A stretch of 64,000 nt of DNA from an uncultured Eubacteriales bacterium (lineage in GTDB: Bacteria > Bacillota > Clostridia > Christensenellales > Borkfalkiaceae), in contig URHP01000002.1 of assembly GCA_900547645.1 (NCBI GenBank), positions 1-64,000 on the forward strand, read 5' to 3'. Positions 35,417 to 43,836 of the stretch are shown here, one piece after another (position 1 is the stretch's first letter; every line of letters begins with the position of its first letter). Below the pieces are notes generated by a model. It made no database searches. It saw only the letters and a list, made by a program, of their open reading frames with translations, and was not told where the DNA came from. Position numbers and translations under genes: made by a program.

Positions 35417-36487
35417 TCATTCGTCTGCGGACTGCGCCAGCCGTCTCTCGGTGTCGGCGCGCGCCAGCGCGTCGATCATCTCGTCGAGATCGCCCGCAAG
35501 GAAGGAATCCATGCTGTGCAGGCTGAGCCCGATCCTGTGGTCGGTGATGCGGCTCTGCGGGAAATTGTAGGTACGGATGCGTTCGCTCCTGTCCCCCGTG
35601 CCGACAAGGCTCCTGCGGTTTTCCGCTTCCGCGTTCGCCGCCCTCGAATTATAGTAATCGTACAGGCGGCTGCGAAGCACCCTGTACGCCTTTTCCTTGT
35701 TTTTGAGCTGACTGCGCTCGTCCTGACAGGTCACCACGATGCCCGTCGGGAAATGCGTCAGCCGGATGGCGGTCTCCGTCTTGTTGACCTTCTGCCCGCC
35801 CGCGCCCGAAGAACGGAACAGATCGACGCGGACGTCCTTTTCATCCAGCTTCACGTCCACCTCCGCCGCCTCGGGCAGGACCGCGACCGTCACCGTGGAC
35901 GTGTGGATGCGCCCCTGCGATTCCGTTTCGGGAACGCGCTGGACGCGGTGAACGCCGCTCTCGTATTTCAGGCGGGCATAGGCGCCCCTGCCGTCGATGT
36001 TGACGATGGCCTCCTTCATGCCGCCCAGCTCCGTCTCGTTGAGGTCCACGACCTCCCAGCCGAAACGGTGCTTTTCGCAATAGCCCTGATACATGCGGTA
36101 GAGTTCATAGGCGAACAGCGCCGCCTCCTCGCCCCCCGCGCCCGCGCGGATCTCCAGCGTGCAGCCGCGCTCGTCGTTCTTATCCTTGGGAAGCAGCAGG
36201 ACCTTGAGCTGCTTTTCCAGCTCCGCGAGCGTCTCGCGGCACAGCTGCGCCTCGTCGAGCAGCAGACGGCGCATTTCCCCCGTCTCCTTCTCCGCTTCGG
36301 CGAGCGCCGCGTCGCGCTCCTCCCGCTTTTTTTTGTAGACGCCGTAACATTGGGCGACGGGTTCGAGTTCCGCCCGCTCGCGCGAGAGCGCGCGCCAGCG
36401 CTCCATATCCGCAAGCGTCTCCGGAAGGGACAGCAATGCGCCCAGCTCGTCGTACCGCGCCGCGATCGCTTCAAGTTTGGAAAACAT
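35417..36487 (-). CDS. prfA: Peptide chain release factor 1
   Basis: A 356-aa release factor that recognises UAA/UAG. It has the GGQ motif in SGAGGQKVNKTETAIRLTH, with the Gln that PrmC methylates, and a normal RF1 length. It starts 3 bases after the stop of the gene containing PrmC, its modifying enzyme, so the two are translationally linked. Confidence 0.97.
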   Translation of the reverse strand: MFSKLEAIAARYDELGALLSLPETLADMERWRALSRERAELEPVAQCYGVYKKKREERDAALAEAEKETGEMRRLLLDEAQLCRETLAELEKQLKVLLLPKDKNDERGCTLEIRAGAGGEEAALFAYELYRMYQGYCEKHRFGWEVVDLNETELGGMKEAIVNIDGRGAYARLKYESGVHRVQRVPETESQGRIHTSTVTVAVLPEAAEVDVKLDEKDVRVDLFRSSGAGGQKVNKTETAIRLTHFPTGIVVTCQDERSQLKNKEKAYRVLRSRLYDYYNSRAANAEAENRRSLVGTGDRSERIRTYNFPQSRITDHRIGLSLHSMDSFLAGDLDEMIDALARADTERRLAQSADE

Positions 36488-36490
36488 CGC

Positions 36491-38320
36491 TCAAAAACCG
36501 ATCTTGACGACGCGTTCGACGCCCGCAAGATCCCTCACGACCATCGCAAAATCGCAGCGGGCAACGGTGCGGAAGATGCGGATGATCTCCTGCGCCTGCC
36601 CTTCCCCGCACTCGAGGATGCACATGCCGCCGCGCACGATATAGCGGTTGATCTTTTCGGCGATGCGCCGGTAGAAGTCAAGCCCGTCCACGCCGCCGTC
36701 CAGCGCAAGATGCGGTTCGAAATCGCGCACGTCCTTGGGGAGCGAAGCGATCTCCGCGCTCTGCACATAGGGCGGATTGGCGGTGATCAGGTTGAACCTG
36801 CCGCGCACCCCGTCAAACAGGTCCGCCTTGACGAAGGTCACGTTCGCCTTGTTCAAGCGCGCGTTCTCCCGCGCGACTTCCAACGCCCCTTCCGAAATAT
36901 CCGTCGCCGTCACGGTGACGTTCCTGTCCTTCGCCGCCTCGCACGCGACCGCGACCGCGACCGCGCCGCTGCCCGTGCACAGATCGAGCATGCTGTCGCC
37001 GTCCTTCAGGGAAGCGACCGCCTGCCGCACGAGGATCTCCGTCTCGGGACGGGGGATCAGAACGCGTTCGTCCACTTTGAACGTATAACCGTAAAATTCC
37101 GCGTCGCCGTACACATACCAGAGCGGTCTGCCCGTCAGACGCTGTTCGAACTTGTCGAGAATGTTCCTGCACTCCCTGCGCGTGACGATGCGCTCTTCCC
37201 CGAGCGCGCTGCGCGGAATGTTCAGCTCCAGGCTGACGATCCATTCGGCGTCCGAACCGTCGATGTCCTTTTGCGCAAAGATCTTCTTCATCATGTCGAG
37301 AAGAGAGGAAAGTTTGGTCTCCGTCGCAAACGTCTTTTCGGGAGACGCGGGATCGTCGTCCATCTCCTTCGCCTTGCGGAATGCGAGAATGGCGCACTCG
37401 ATCATCCCGTCGTCCGGCTCCTGCGTGGTGAGCATCTGCAGCAGATACCCGGGCGCTTTCAAAGGGAGCACGAGCACGGAATCCGTCTTGGACAGCAGGC
37501 GAAGGATCTCATACGAGATCGCCGCCACAACGGGCAGGAGCGCGATCTTGACGAGGAAGGAAATGAGGAAATCCAGCCAGCCGATGCCCGTCATGCCCGT
37601 AAGCCCGAGCAGCCAGTTGGCGAGCGCAAACACGAAAATGGAGATGACGAGCACCAGAAAGATGAACGTCGTGCCGCACCTGTCGTGCAGGCGGGACGCC
37701 TTTTTCACGTTCTCCACGGTCAGCTCGTCGCCGTATTCGTAGCAGTTGATGGTCTTATGTTCCGCCCCGTGATAGCGGTACGTCTCCCGCAGGGAGGCGA
37801 ACAGGAGCGTAAACAGGATATACAGGAGAAAAATGACGAAGCGGAAGCCGCCCTCGATGAGGTTGTACCAGATGCTGTTCGCACCGCCGACGGCGGGCGC
37901 CGCGTCCGAAATGAGCGCGGCAAAGTAGTTGGGCAGGAAGAGAAAGAGCACGACGGCGAGCGCAACGCCCAGCACGGTGGCAATGGTGGTAACGATCTCG
38001 CCGACGGAGATCTTCCAGTGTTCCGCCATCCACTTGGTGAACTTGGAGGGTTCTTCATCGTCCGCCACGGCAACTTCCGAGCTGCGCAGAAGGGAGCGCA
38101 TGCCCAGCACGAGGGAAGAGACAAAACTCACCACCCCCCGCACAAAGGGAAAGCGCAGCCACTTTTTGCGCTTTTCTGGCGGCGTGATGCGTTTTGCCTC
38201 TATCTGCGTTTCACCGTTGTCGTCGCGCACGACGGTCGCCATGCCGCTCTTGGAGCGCATCATGACGCCCTGGATCACGGCCTGTCCGCCGATATAGGTG
38301 CGCTGTGTCTTCTTTCTCAT
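36491..38320 (-). CDS. prmC: Fusion of DUF1385 membrane protein and PrmC methyltransferase
   Basis: A 609-aa protein made of two usually separate genes. Residues 1-320 are DUF1385: IGGQAVIQGVMMRSK, the YHGAEHKTINCYE box and several transmembrane segments (about 105-130, 160-180, 215-240, 250-275). Residues 335-609 are the release-factor glutamine methyltransferase PrmC: an N-terminal helical domain, PRPETE (423-428), the SAM motif DLCTGSG and catalytic NPPY (515-518). In Clostridia the order rpmE, DUF1385, prmC, prfA is common as separate genes, so this looks like loss of a stop codon. I use ATG 38320 with GGGAG rather than GTG 38353. PrmC would be tethered to the membrane. Confidence 0.93.
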   Translation of the reverse strand: MRKKTQRTYIGGQAVIQGVMMRSKSGMATVVRDDNGETQIEAKRITPPEKRKKWLRFPFVRGVVSFVSSLVLGMRSLLRSSEVAVADDEEPSKFTKWMAEHWKISVGEIVTTIATVLGVALAVVLFLFLPNYFAALISDAAPAVGGANSIWYNLIEGGFRFVIFLLYILFTLLFASLRETYRYHGAEHKTINCYEYGDELTVENVKKASRLHDRCGTTFIFLVLVISIFVFALANWLLGLTGMTGIGWLDFLISFLVKIALLPVVAAISYEILRLLSKTDSVLVLPLKAPGYLLQMLTTQEPDDGMIECAILAFRKAKEMDDDPASPEKTFATETKLSSLLDMMKKIFAQKDIDGSDAEWIVSLELNIPRSALGEERIVTRRECRNILDKFEQRLTGRPLWYVYGDAEFYGYTFKVDERVLIPRPETEILVRQAVASLKDGDSMLDLCTGSGAVAVAVACEAAKDRNVTVTATDISEGALEVARENARLNKANVTFVKADLFDGVRGRFNLITANPPYVQSAEIASLPKDVRDFEPHLALDGGVDGLDFYRRIAEKINRYIVRGGMCILECGEGQAQEIIRIFRTVARCDFAMVVRDLAGVERVVKIGF

Positions 38321-38427
38321 AGGTCTCCCGGTCTTCCGTTGCTTCCTGCGCACGCCGCGCGCCCGCGCGGACGTACGAAAAGCGCGCGCATCAGCCGCGC
38401 GCCCCGCATGATCTCAGATATAGACAA

Positions 38428-38453
38428 AACAGCTCCCCCTGTGCGGAGCTGTT
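38428..38453 (-). terminator. Terminator of rpmE
   Basis: AACAGCTCC / GGAGCTGTT stem directly after the rpmE stop, followed on the reverse strand by TTTTGTC. Confidence 0.7.
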
Positions 38454-38464
38454 CCATCGCTGCG

Positions 38465-38668
38465 TCAGATCCCGTATCTTTTCTTGAACTTATCGACGCG
38501 TCCGCCGGTATCGACGAGCTTCTGGCGTCCCGTAAAGAAGGGATGGCATTTGCTGCAAATATCCACCTTCATCACGTCCACGTCCTTCGTGGTGCCCGTC
38601 TTGAACGTCTCGCCGCAGGCGCAGACGACCGTCACCTCATGATATTTGGGATGAATGTCAGGCTTCAT
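38465..38668 (-). CDS. rpmE: 50S ribosomal protein L31, zinc type
   Basis: A 67-aa ribosomal protein. The cysteine pairs CACGE and CSKCH are the zinc-binding residues of the C+ form of L31. GAGGTG precedes the ATG, and it has its own strong promoter. Confidence 0.97.
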   Translation of the reverse strand: MKPDIHPKYHEVTVVCACGETFKTGTTKDVDVMKVDICSKCHPFFTGRQKLVDTGGRVDKFKKRYGI

Positions 38669-38707
38669 TCTTCGTTCACCTCGCTTATAATGGAAAATAC
38701 GATTGCT

Positions 38708-38736
38708 ATTATACCCGTTTTCCCCGCTTTCGTCAA
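38708..38736 (-). promoter_or_regulatory. Promoter of rpmE
   Basis: On the reverse strand, TTGACG (38731-38736), 17-base spacer, and TATAAT (38708-38713). Confidence 0.85.
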
Positions 38737-38820
38737 CTGATTTTAAAAGACATTGCGAAAAAAACGCGGCGCGCTTTCGCGCACCCTTTCCGCGGAAAAA
38801 CCCTTTTCTGCGCGAAACAC

Positions 38821-38849
38821 TTGCAAAATGCCGCCGCGTGCGGTATAAT
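38821..38849 (+). promoter_or_regulatory. Promoter of the MDR gene
   Basis: TTGCAA (38821-38826), 17-base spacer, and TATAAT (38844-38849). It points at the gene starting at 38926. Confidence 0.78.
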
Positions 38850-38925
38850 ACAGGAAGACTTGCGGGAAGCTGTTCCCGTCAGGCGCCGCGCGGAACGCTC
38901 TGCGCGGCGGCAGAGAGGTATGTTT

Positions 38926-39930
38926 ATGAACGTGTGGAAACTCACCGCCCCCGGAAAGCTCGAACGCACGGAAGCGGAAAATCCTGCCCGCGAAGAGGGC
39001 AAGGTGCGCGTGCGCGTCACCAAGGTCTTTCTCAACGGGACGGACGCCGCGATCTTCCGGGGCGCCGTCGAAACGCGCCGCCCGATCATCCCCGGACGGT
39101 ACGCCGTGGGCATGGTGGCGGAAGAGGGCGGCGTGAGCTATCTTCCGAAGGGTACGCGCGTTCTGCTGCACGCCGTCGTCGAAGCGCCCGACACGGGCAC
39201 GAAACCCAAAGATTTTGCGGAGGACGACTTTCTGCTGTGCGGCAGGACGGCGGACGGATACCTGCGGGATCTTGTCAACCTTCCGCCCGAAAACGTGACG
39301 GTGCTTCCCGATTCGGTGAGCGACGACAAGGCGCTGCTTCTGCACCACGTCGCGCTTGCCAAAGCGGCGGCGGACAAACTCGGCGCAAAGAAGGGACAGC
39401 ACGTCGCCGTCGTCGGCGCAAACCTTCTGGGCATCCTCCTGTGCCAGCTGCTCATCTATCAGCAGGCGGCGCCCATCCTCATCGACGCCGAGCCGGAGCG
39501 CCTGGAATTTGCCAAGAGCTGCGGCGTGTATTACACGATGACGGCGGACGAGAACCTGCTGAACAACGTGGCGAACGTGACGGGCGGCAGGCTGGCAAGC
39601 GGCGCGATCTATCTTGCCTCCTCCCGCAGGAACGATCCCTCCATCCCCTTCTCGGTCTGTGCGCAGCACAGGGACGTCGTCTTCTGCGGATTCGGGGAAA
39701 AACTCTCCATCGACTTCGCCCTCCCCTTCCGCAAACAGCTCTCCGTCTACTGCGTCACCCACCGTTCGGACAACCTGGAAGCGGCGATCAACCTCGTCGT
39801 AAGCGGCGCGGTGGACGTCTCCGCATTCGAATTCCGCGTCCAAAAAGCGGAGAACGCCGCAAGCATGCTGGAAGAATATTCCGCCGCGGCGCGCGGACTC
39901 GGCACGATCAACGTCCTGACGCTGGTATGA
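38926..39930 (+). CDS. MDR-superfamily (alcohol dehydrogenase-like) protein
   Basis: A 334-aa protein with a GroES-like N-terminal part (VTKVFLNGTDAAIFRGAVE, IIPGRYAVGMVAEEGG) and a Rossmann part (HVAVVGANLLGILLCQLLI). The canonical zinc Cys and His ligands of alcohol dehydrogenases are mostly absent (NGTD where SGTD is common; no structural Cys4 lobe), so zinc dependence is doubtful. ATG 38926 sits 8 bases after GAGAGG; ATG 38920 is too close. Substrate unknown. Confidence 0.82.
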   Translation: MNVWKLTAPGKLERTEAENPAREEGKVRVRVTKVFLNGTDAAIFRGAVETRRPIIPGRYAVGMVAEEGGVSYLPKGTRVLLHAVVEAPDTGTKPKDFAEDDFLLCGRTADGYLRDLVNLPPENVTVLPDSVSDDKALLLHHVALAKAAADKLGAKKGQHVAVVGANLLGILLCQLLIYQQAAPILIDAEPERLEFAKSCGVYYTMTADENLLNNVANVTGGRLASGAIYLASSRRNDPSIPFSVCAQHRDVVFCGFGEKLSIDFALPFRKQLSVYCVTHRSDNLEAAINLVVSGAVDVSAFEFRVQKAENAASMLEEYSAAARGLGTINVLTLV

Positions 39931-40072
39931 CCGCATCTGCGGCGCGCGGCATATGCGGCGCGCCGCAGGTCAACGCGTCCGCGCCCCGCCTGCAAACGGG
40001 CGCATATGCATTTTCACGCAGACCGCGGGGACCATGTCCGCGGCGATGCATCAAAACAGACACGGAAACGCT

Positions 40073-40879
40073 ATGGTCAAATTCATCGCGACCGACCTGG
40101 ACGGAACGCTTCTGGACGGCGAAAAAAGGCTGCCCGAAGAGATCTTCCCCCTCGTCAGAAAACTTACCTCGCTGGGCGTGCTGTTCGCCCCCGCAAGCGG
40201 ACGGCAGTACGCGAACGTCAGAAAACTGTTCGCGCCCGTGGCGGACGACGCGCTCTTCATCTGTGAAAACGGCGCGCTCGTCAAATACCGCGGAAAGACG
40301 CTGCACCTGAACCCCATCCGCGACAGGGACGTGCTGGGCGCGCTGCGCGAGATCCGCGCCCTTCCGCATCTGTTCCCCATGCTGTGCGGCGCAGATTTTG
40401 CCTACATCGAAAACAGCGAGATGCCCTTTTTCAAATACGCCATGCTCTCCTACACCAACTGCAAGAAGGTGGAAAATCTGGAGGACGTGATCGGGAAAGA
40501 GGACATCTGCAAGATCGCCGTCTACGACGAGATCGCGGCGGCGGAGAACTGCATCAAGGTGCTTCCGCAGCGCCTTCCGGGGCTGCGCACCATCCTCTCC
40601 GGATTCGACTGGTGCGACGTCTCCGCGCCGGACGCAAACAAGGGCGAGGCGATCCGCTTCATCCGCAGGGCGTTCGGGCTGGAAAAAGAGGAATGCGTCG
40701 CCTTCGGCGATCATATGAACGACTTTGAAATGCTGGGCGAATGCGGGCGCGCCTATGTGCCCGAAAACGCCTACCTGCCCCTGAAAAAACTCATCGGGCG
40801 CGTCATCCCCGCCAACACGGAGGGCGGCGTGCTCGTCAAGCTCAAAGAGATCATCAAAGAACTTGAGGAGACCGCATGA
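40073..40879 (+). CDS. HAD-superfamily Cof-type phosphatase
   Basis: A 268-aa protein. The N-terminal DLDGTLLDGEKRLP holds the nucleophilic Asp, GDHMNDFEML is the C-terminal metal-binding motif, and between them is a C2-type cap, as in Cof/YidA sugar-phosphate phosphatases. The start at ATG 40073 is fixed by the family N-terminus; the ribosome binding site is weak. The 142 bases before it hold a GC-rich hairpin and no gene. It overlaps the next gene by 4 bases. Confidence 0.9.
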   Translation: MVKFIATDLDGTLLDGEKRLPEEIFPLVRKLTSLGVLFAPASGRQYANVRKLFAPVADDALFICENGALVKYRGKTLHLNPIRDRDVLGALREIRALPHLFPMLCGADFAYIENSEMPFFKYAMLSYTNCKKVENLEDVIGKEDICKIAVYDEIAAAENCIKVLPQRLPGLRTILSGFDWCDVSAPDANKGEAIRFIRRAFGLEKEECVAFGDHMNDFEMLGECGRAYVPENAYLPLKKLIGRVIPANTEGGVLVKLKEIIKELEETA

Positions 40880-41409
40880 AATACGTCATCGCATCGGACA
40901 TTCACGGCTCGGCATACTACTGCCGCCTGTTAAAGCAGCGCTATGAAGAGGAACAAGCGCAAAAACTTTTGCTGCTCGGCGACCTGTTATACCACGGCGC
41001 GCGCAACGCCCTGCCCAGGGAATATTCCACCCTCGAAACGGCTTCCATTCTCAACTCCATGAAAGAGGACATCCTGTGCGTGCGCGGCAACTGCGATTCG
41101 GACGTGGATGCCATGGTGCTGGAATTTCCGATCACGGCGGCGTTTGCCGTGCTGCCCGCAGCAGGCAGAACGCTCATTCTGACGCACGGACACAACGAAT
41201 ACGCCCGTTTCAGGGAGGGCGACGTGCTCGTCAACGGGCATTTCCACGTTCCCGCCTTTGAACAGCGGGGCGCCGCCCTCTACGTCAACTGCGGTTCGGT
41301 CTCCATCCCCAAGGAAAATTCCCCCCATTCCTATCTGGTGCTCGAGGACGGTACGCTCACATGGAAGGACGTGGAGACGGGGATCCCTTTCAGAAAAGAA
41401 CGGCTTTAA
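40876..41409 (+). CDS. yfcE: YfcE-type phosphodiesterase
   Basis: A 177-aa metallophosphoesterase with SDIHG, LLGDLLYHG, RGNCDSDVD, THGH and NGHFHVP, the signature set of YfcE (phosphodiesterase of unknown natural substrate). It is coupled to the HAD gene by an ATGA overlap and followed by a terminator. Confidence 0.93.
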   Translation: MKYVIASDIHGSAYYCRLLKQRYEEEQAQKLLLLGDLLYHGARNALPREYSTLETASILNSMKEDILCVRGNCDSDVDAMVLEFPITAAFAVLPAAGRTLILTHGHNEYARFREGDVLVNGHFHVPAFEQRGAALYVNCGSVSIPKENSPHSYLVLEDGTLTWKDVETGIPFRKERL

Positions 41410-41423
41410 AAATCACAGCATGA

Positions 41424-41456
41424 AAAAAATCCTGCGGCATTCCGCAGGATTTTTTC
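41424..41456. terminator. Bidirectional terminator
   Basis: AAAAAATCCTGCGG / CCGCAGGATTTTTT with a CATT loop, between the convergent yfcE gene and the small membrane protein gene. It has A and T runs on both sides. Confidence 0.9.
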
Positions 41457-41473
41457 ACGTTTGCGTTGTGCTG

Positions 41474-41698
41474 TTACAGCGGGATAATGCGCAGGATGCG
41501 TCCGCTGAGGATCATCAGGACGATATCGAGAATCCAGATGATGTTCCAGCCGAGAATGATACGCAGGATCCCTGCAAGAATTTTCCCCTCCGAAAAACGC
41601 GTGATGAATCCGAGGATCCACGAGGTAACGGGGATGATCGCAAGGATAATGCTGACCAAACGCCCGAGCCCGAAATAGTCGCCTCTGCTCTTTGCCAT
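41474..41698 (-). CDS. Small two-segment membrane protein
   Basis: A 74-aa protein with two hydrophobic stretches (LGRLVSIILAIIPVTSWILGFI and LRIILGWNIIWILDIVLMILSG). ATG 41698 with AAGGAG is preferred over ATG 41707. It has its own perfect consensus promoter and a terminator, so it is well expressed. No family recognised; the hydrophobic pattern recalls small YqaE/Pmp3-like peptides but is not that family. Confidence 0.82.
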   Translation of the reverse strand: MAKSRGDYFGLGRLVSIILAIIPVTSWILGFITRFSEGKILAGILRIILGWNIIWILDIVLMILSGRILRIIPL

Positions 41699-41733
41699 TT
41701 TTCTCATCTCCTTAACATAAGAGTTCTGCTACT

Positions 41734-41762
41734 ATTATATCCGTTCCAACCGGAAATGTCAA
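41734..41762 (-). promoter_or_regulatory. Perfect consensus promoter of the small membrane protein
   Basis: On the reverse strand, TTGACA (41757-41762), 17-base spacer, and TATAAT (41734-41739). Confidence 0.88.
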
Positions 41763-41788
41763 TAACGTTGTAAAAATTTTTAAAAAAT

Positions 41789-42844
41789 TTATGCGAGGTC
41801 GAACGCGACCGCCGTCAGGTCGTCGTCAAACGTGCCGCAGAATTCCTTGAGGACGGCTTTGAGCCGTTCGATAAAGCGTTCGGCATTTTCCGAACGGCGC
41901 AGCACTTCCTCCACGCGTTCGATGCCGAACTGCTCGCCCGCGGCGTTCTTGCTCTCCGTCACGCCGTCCGTAAGCAGGACGAGGATGTCCCCTTCCCGAT
42001 ACCCGATCGCCCTGTCCGAATAGGCAAAATCGGGGATCCAATTGGAAATGGGCGGCGAATGCATGACGATCTCGTCGATGCCGAGCGCGCTCTTCAAAAG
42101 CATGGGCGCGTTGTGCCCCGCCACGCTGTAGACGATCTCCCGCCGGCTGCGTTCGATGCGTACCGCCGCCGCCGTGACGTAGGAGCGCTCATCAAGATTG
42201 AGTTCCTGAAATTTGGCGTTGAGCCCGCGCAGCGCCCTGGCGGGAGAAGGTTCGCTCCTGTCCCAGCCCGCCTTGACGAACGCCGAGAGCATCCCCGCCG
42301 AGATGCCTTTTCCGGAGACGTCGGCAAGAAAGCCCATCGTCTCGCCCTGCACCTCGTACACGTCGGGCAGGTCTCCGCCGATCTCGCGGCAGGGAATGTA
42401 CATGAACGAATAGTGCGTGCCCGCGCCGCTCTGCGCGGGAGGGAGCAGGCGCTGCTGGATGTCCTGCGCGGAATACATTTCGCGCGCGATCTCCGTCTCG
42501 TACGCGTCGTCCACAATGCCGAGGTAGTACTTTCCGAGCGGCGTCACGCGGATGCGGAAGGAAAGATTTCCCTCGTTTCCGCGCAGGATGAGCTTGCGGA
42601 AAGCGCGCCCGCCGTTCTTTTTGGCATCCGAAAACAGGGAGCGCATGGGACAGTAGGCGCACCGCACCCCTTCGCCGCAGACGTCGTCCGAAGCGCAGCC
42701 CGTCGTCTCCTTGAGCGTCCCCTTCGGCTTTTCCGAGCGGAAGCACTCGCGGAAGGCGCGGTTGGTGTAGCGCACCTTCATATTTTTATCCACGACGATC
42801 GCCGCCGTAGGGATATTGTCGAGCACTTCCCTGTAAAGGTTCAT
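41789..42844 (-). CDS. PAS domain and SpoIIE/RsbU-type PP2C phosphatase
   Basis: A 351-aa protein. Residues 1-115 form a PAS domain (VLDNIPTAAIVVDKNMKVRYTNRAF) with a Cys cluster (GCASDDVCGEGVRCAYC) that may bind a metal or iron-sulfur cofactor. Residues 130-350 are a SpoIIE-type phosphatase (REIGGDLPDV, FLADVSGKGISAGM, LLTDGVTESKN, DDDLTAVAFD) with the metal-binding Asp residues. It would dephosphorylate an anti-anti-sigma factor or similar in response to a signal. It starts 1 base after the lipid kinase gene. Confidence 0.93.
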   Translation of the reverse strand: MNLYREVLDNIPTAAIVVDKNMKVRYTNRAFRECFRSEKPKGTLKETTGCASDDVCGEGVRCAYCPMRSLFSDAKKNGGRAFRKLILRGNEGNLSFRIRVTPLGKYYLGIVDDAYETEIAREMYSAQDIQQRLLPPAQSGAGTHYSFMYIPCREIGGDLPDVYEVQGETMGFLADVSGKGISAGMLSAFVKAGWDRSEPSPARALRGLNAKFQELNLDERSYVTAAAVRIERSRREIVYSVAGHNAPMLLKSALGIDEIVMHSPPISNWIPDFAYSDRAIGYREGDILVLLTDGVTESKNAAGEQFGIERVEEVLRRSENAERFIERLKAVLKEFCGTFDDDLTAVAFDLA

Positions 42845-42845
42845 G

Positions 42846-43709
42846 TCACCCTCGGTACATTCTGAGTTTTCCGCTCACAAGATGGGCGTTGAGCGCGTCC
42901 GCCTCCTCGATCTCGCCGTCGTACTGAACGAAGATCTTCCCGTCCGGCGAGGAGATGACCGCCTCCGAACAGGGAATATGATGCGTGATCGGGCGCTGCA
43001 GGATCTTTCCGCACATGAGCCGGATGAGTTCGGGCAGGATCTTACTGCGCGCGGGGCTCTCCACGACGACAAGCTCGAGCTGCCCGTCCGCCGCGTCCGC
43101 AACGGGGCAGATGGGAATGCCGCCGCCGAACTGTTTTCCGTTGCACACGACGGCGATGAGCGCGAAATATTCCCTGGTCTCCCCGCCCGTGGTCACGCTC
43201 AGGCGGGTGCCTTCATACCGTTTCAGCGTAGCGACGAGGCTGCGGAAATACTTCCCCTTGTTGGTGCCGTGGCGCATGCGCGCGCAGCGGCGCAAAATCT
43301 CCACGTCGATCCCCGTTCCCGCAATGTTGATGCTGCGGCGGGTGCCGCATTCGATATAATCCACGGGCTGCGGCGTGCCGCTCAAAATGAGGTCGAGCGC
43401 GCGGATGCCGTGCGGGATATGCGCGGAGGCGGCAAAGTCGTTTCCCGTTCCCGCGGGCACCAGCCCGAGCGTGCAGGAAGACGGATCGGCAAGCCCGCTC
43501 ACGACCTCGTTGAGCGTGCCGTCGCCGCCCACGACGATGAACTTTCTGCCCCCTGCCTCCGAAAGACTGCGCGCATATTTATAGGCGTCCCCCGTGCGCT
43601 CCGTATAGAAAAAGCGGTATTCCGCCCCGTGCGCCTGCAGCCGCTTTTCCATGGCGGCGATCAGCTTTTTGATGCGCCGCGCATGGCAATTGACGATGAT
43701 ATTCCACAT
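42846..43709 (-). CDS. YegS/DgkB-type lipid kinase
   Basis: A 287-aa protein with the diacylglycerol-kinase catalytic motifs VVGGDGTLNEVVSGL and PAGTGNDFA. It would phosphorylate diacylglycerol or a related lipid at the inner membrane. ATG 43709 with GAGAGGGGC is favoured, and the frame upstream of it lacks a site. It forms an operon with the PAS-SpoIIE phosphatase. Confidence 0.93.
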   Translation of the reverse strand: MWNIIVNCHARRIKKLIAAMEKRLQAHGAEYRFFYTERTGDAYKYARSLSEAGGRKFIVVGGDGTLNEVVSGLADPSSCTLGLVPAGTGNDFAASAHIPHGIRALDLILSGTPQPVDYIECGTRRSINIAGTGIDVEILRRCARMRHGTNKGKYFRSLVATLKRYEGTRLSVTTGGETREYFALIAVVCNGKQFGGGIPICPVADAADGQLELVVVESPARSKILPELIRLMCGKILQRPITHHIPCSEAVISSPDGKIFVQYDGEIEEADALNAHLVSGKLRMYRG

Positions 43710-43765
43710 TTCCGCCCCTCTCCCGTAAAACCCTTCCGCGACATTATACAATATTTCTCCCGTGA

Positions 43766-43794
43766 TTGCAATTTTTTTGCAAATCTGTTATACT
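43766..43794 (+). promoter_or_regulatory. Promoter of the CCA-adding enzyme gene
   Basis: TTGCAA (43766-43771), 17-base spacer, and TATACT (43789-43794). Confidence 0.72.
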
Positions 43795-43836
43795 CATTTC
43801 GGACTCATTTCGGAAAAATTTTCACGGAGGCGCGCA

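Noticed and set aside
33266-38740. A 1824-codon forward open frame
   Set aside because: It is antisense to thrC, the aminotransferase, prfA and the DUF1385-PrmC gene, which have clear motifs. It has no ribosome binding site and has a biased, low-complexity His/Arg composition typical of antisense frames in GC-rich DNA.
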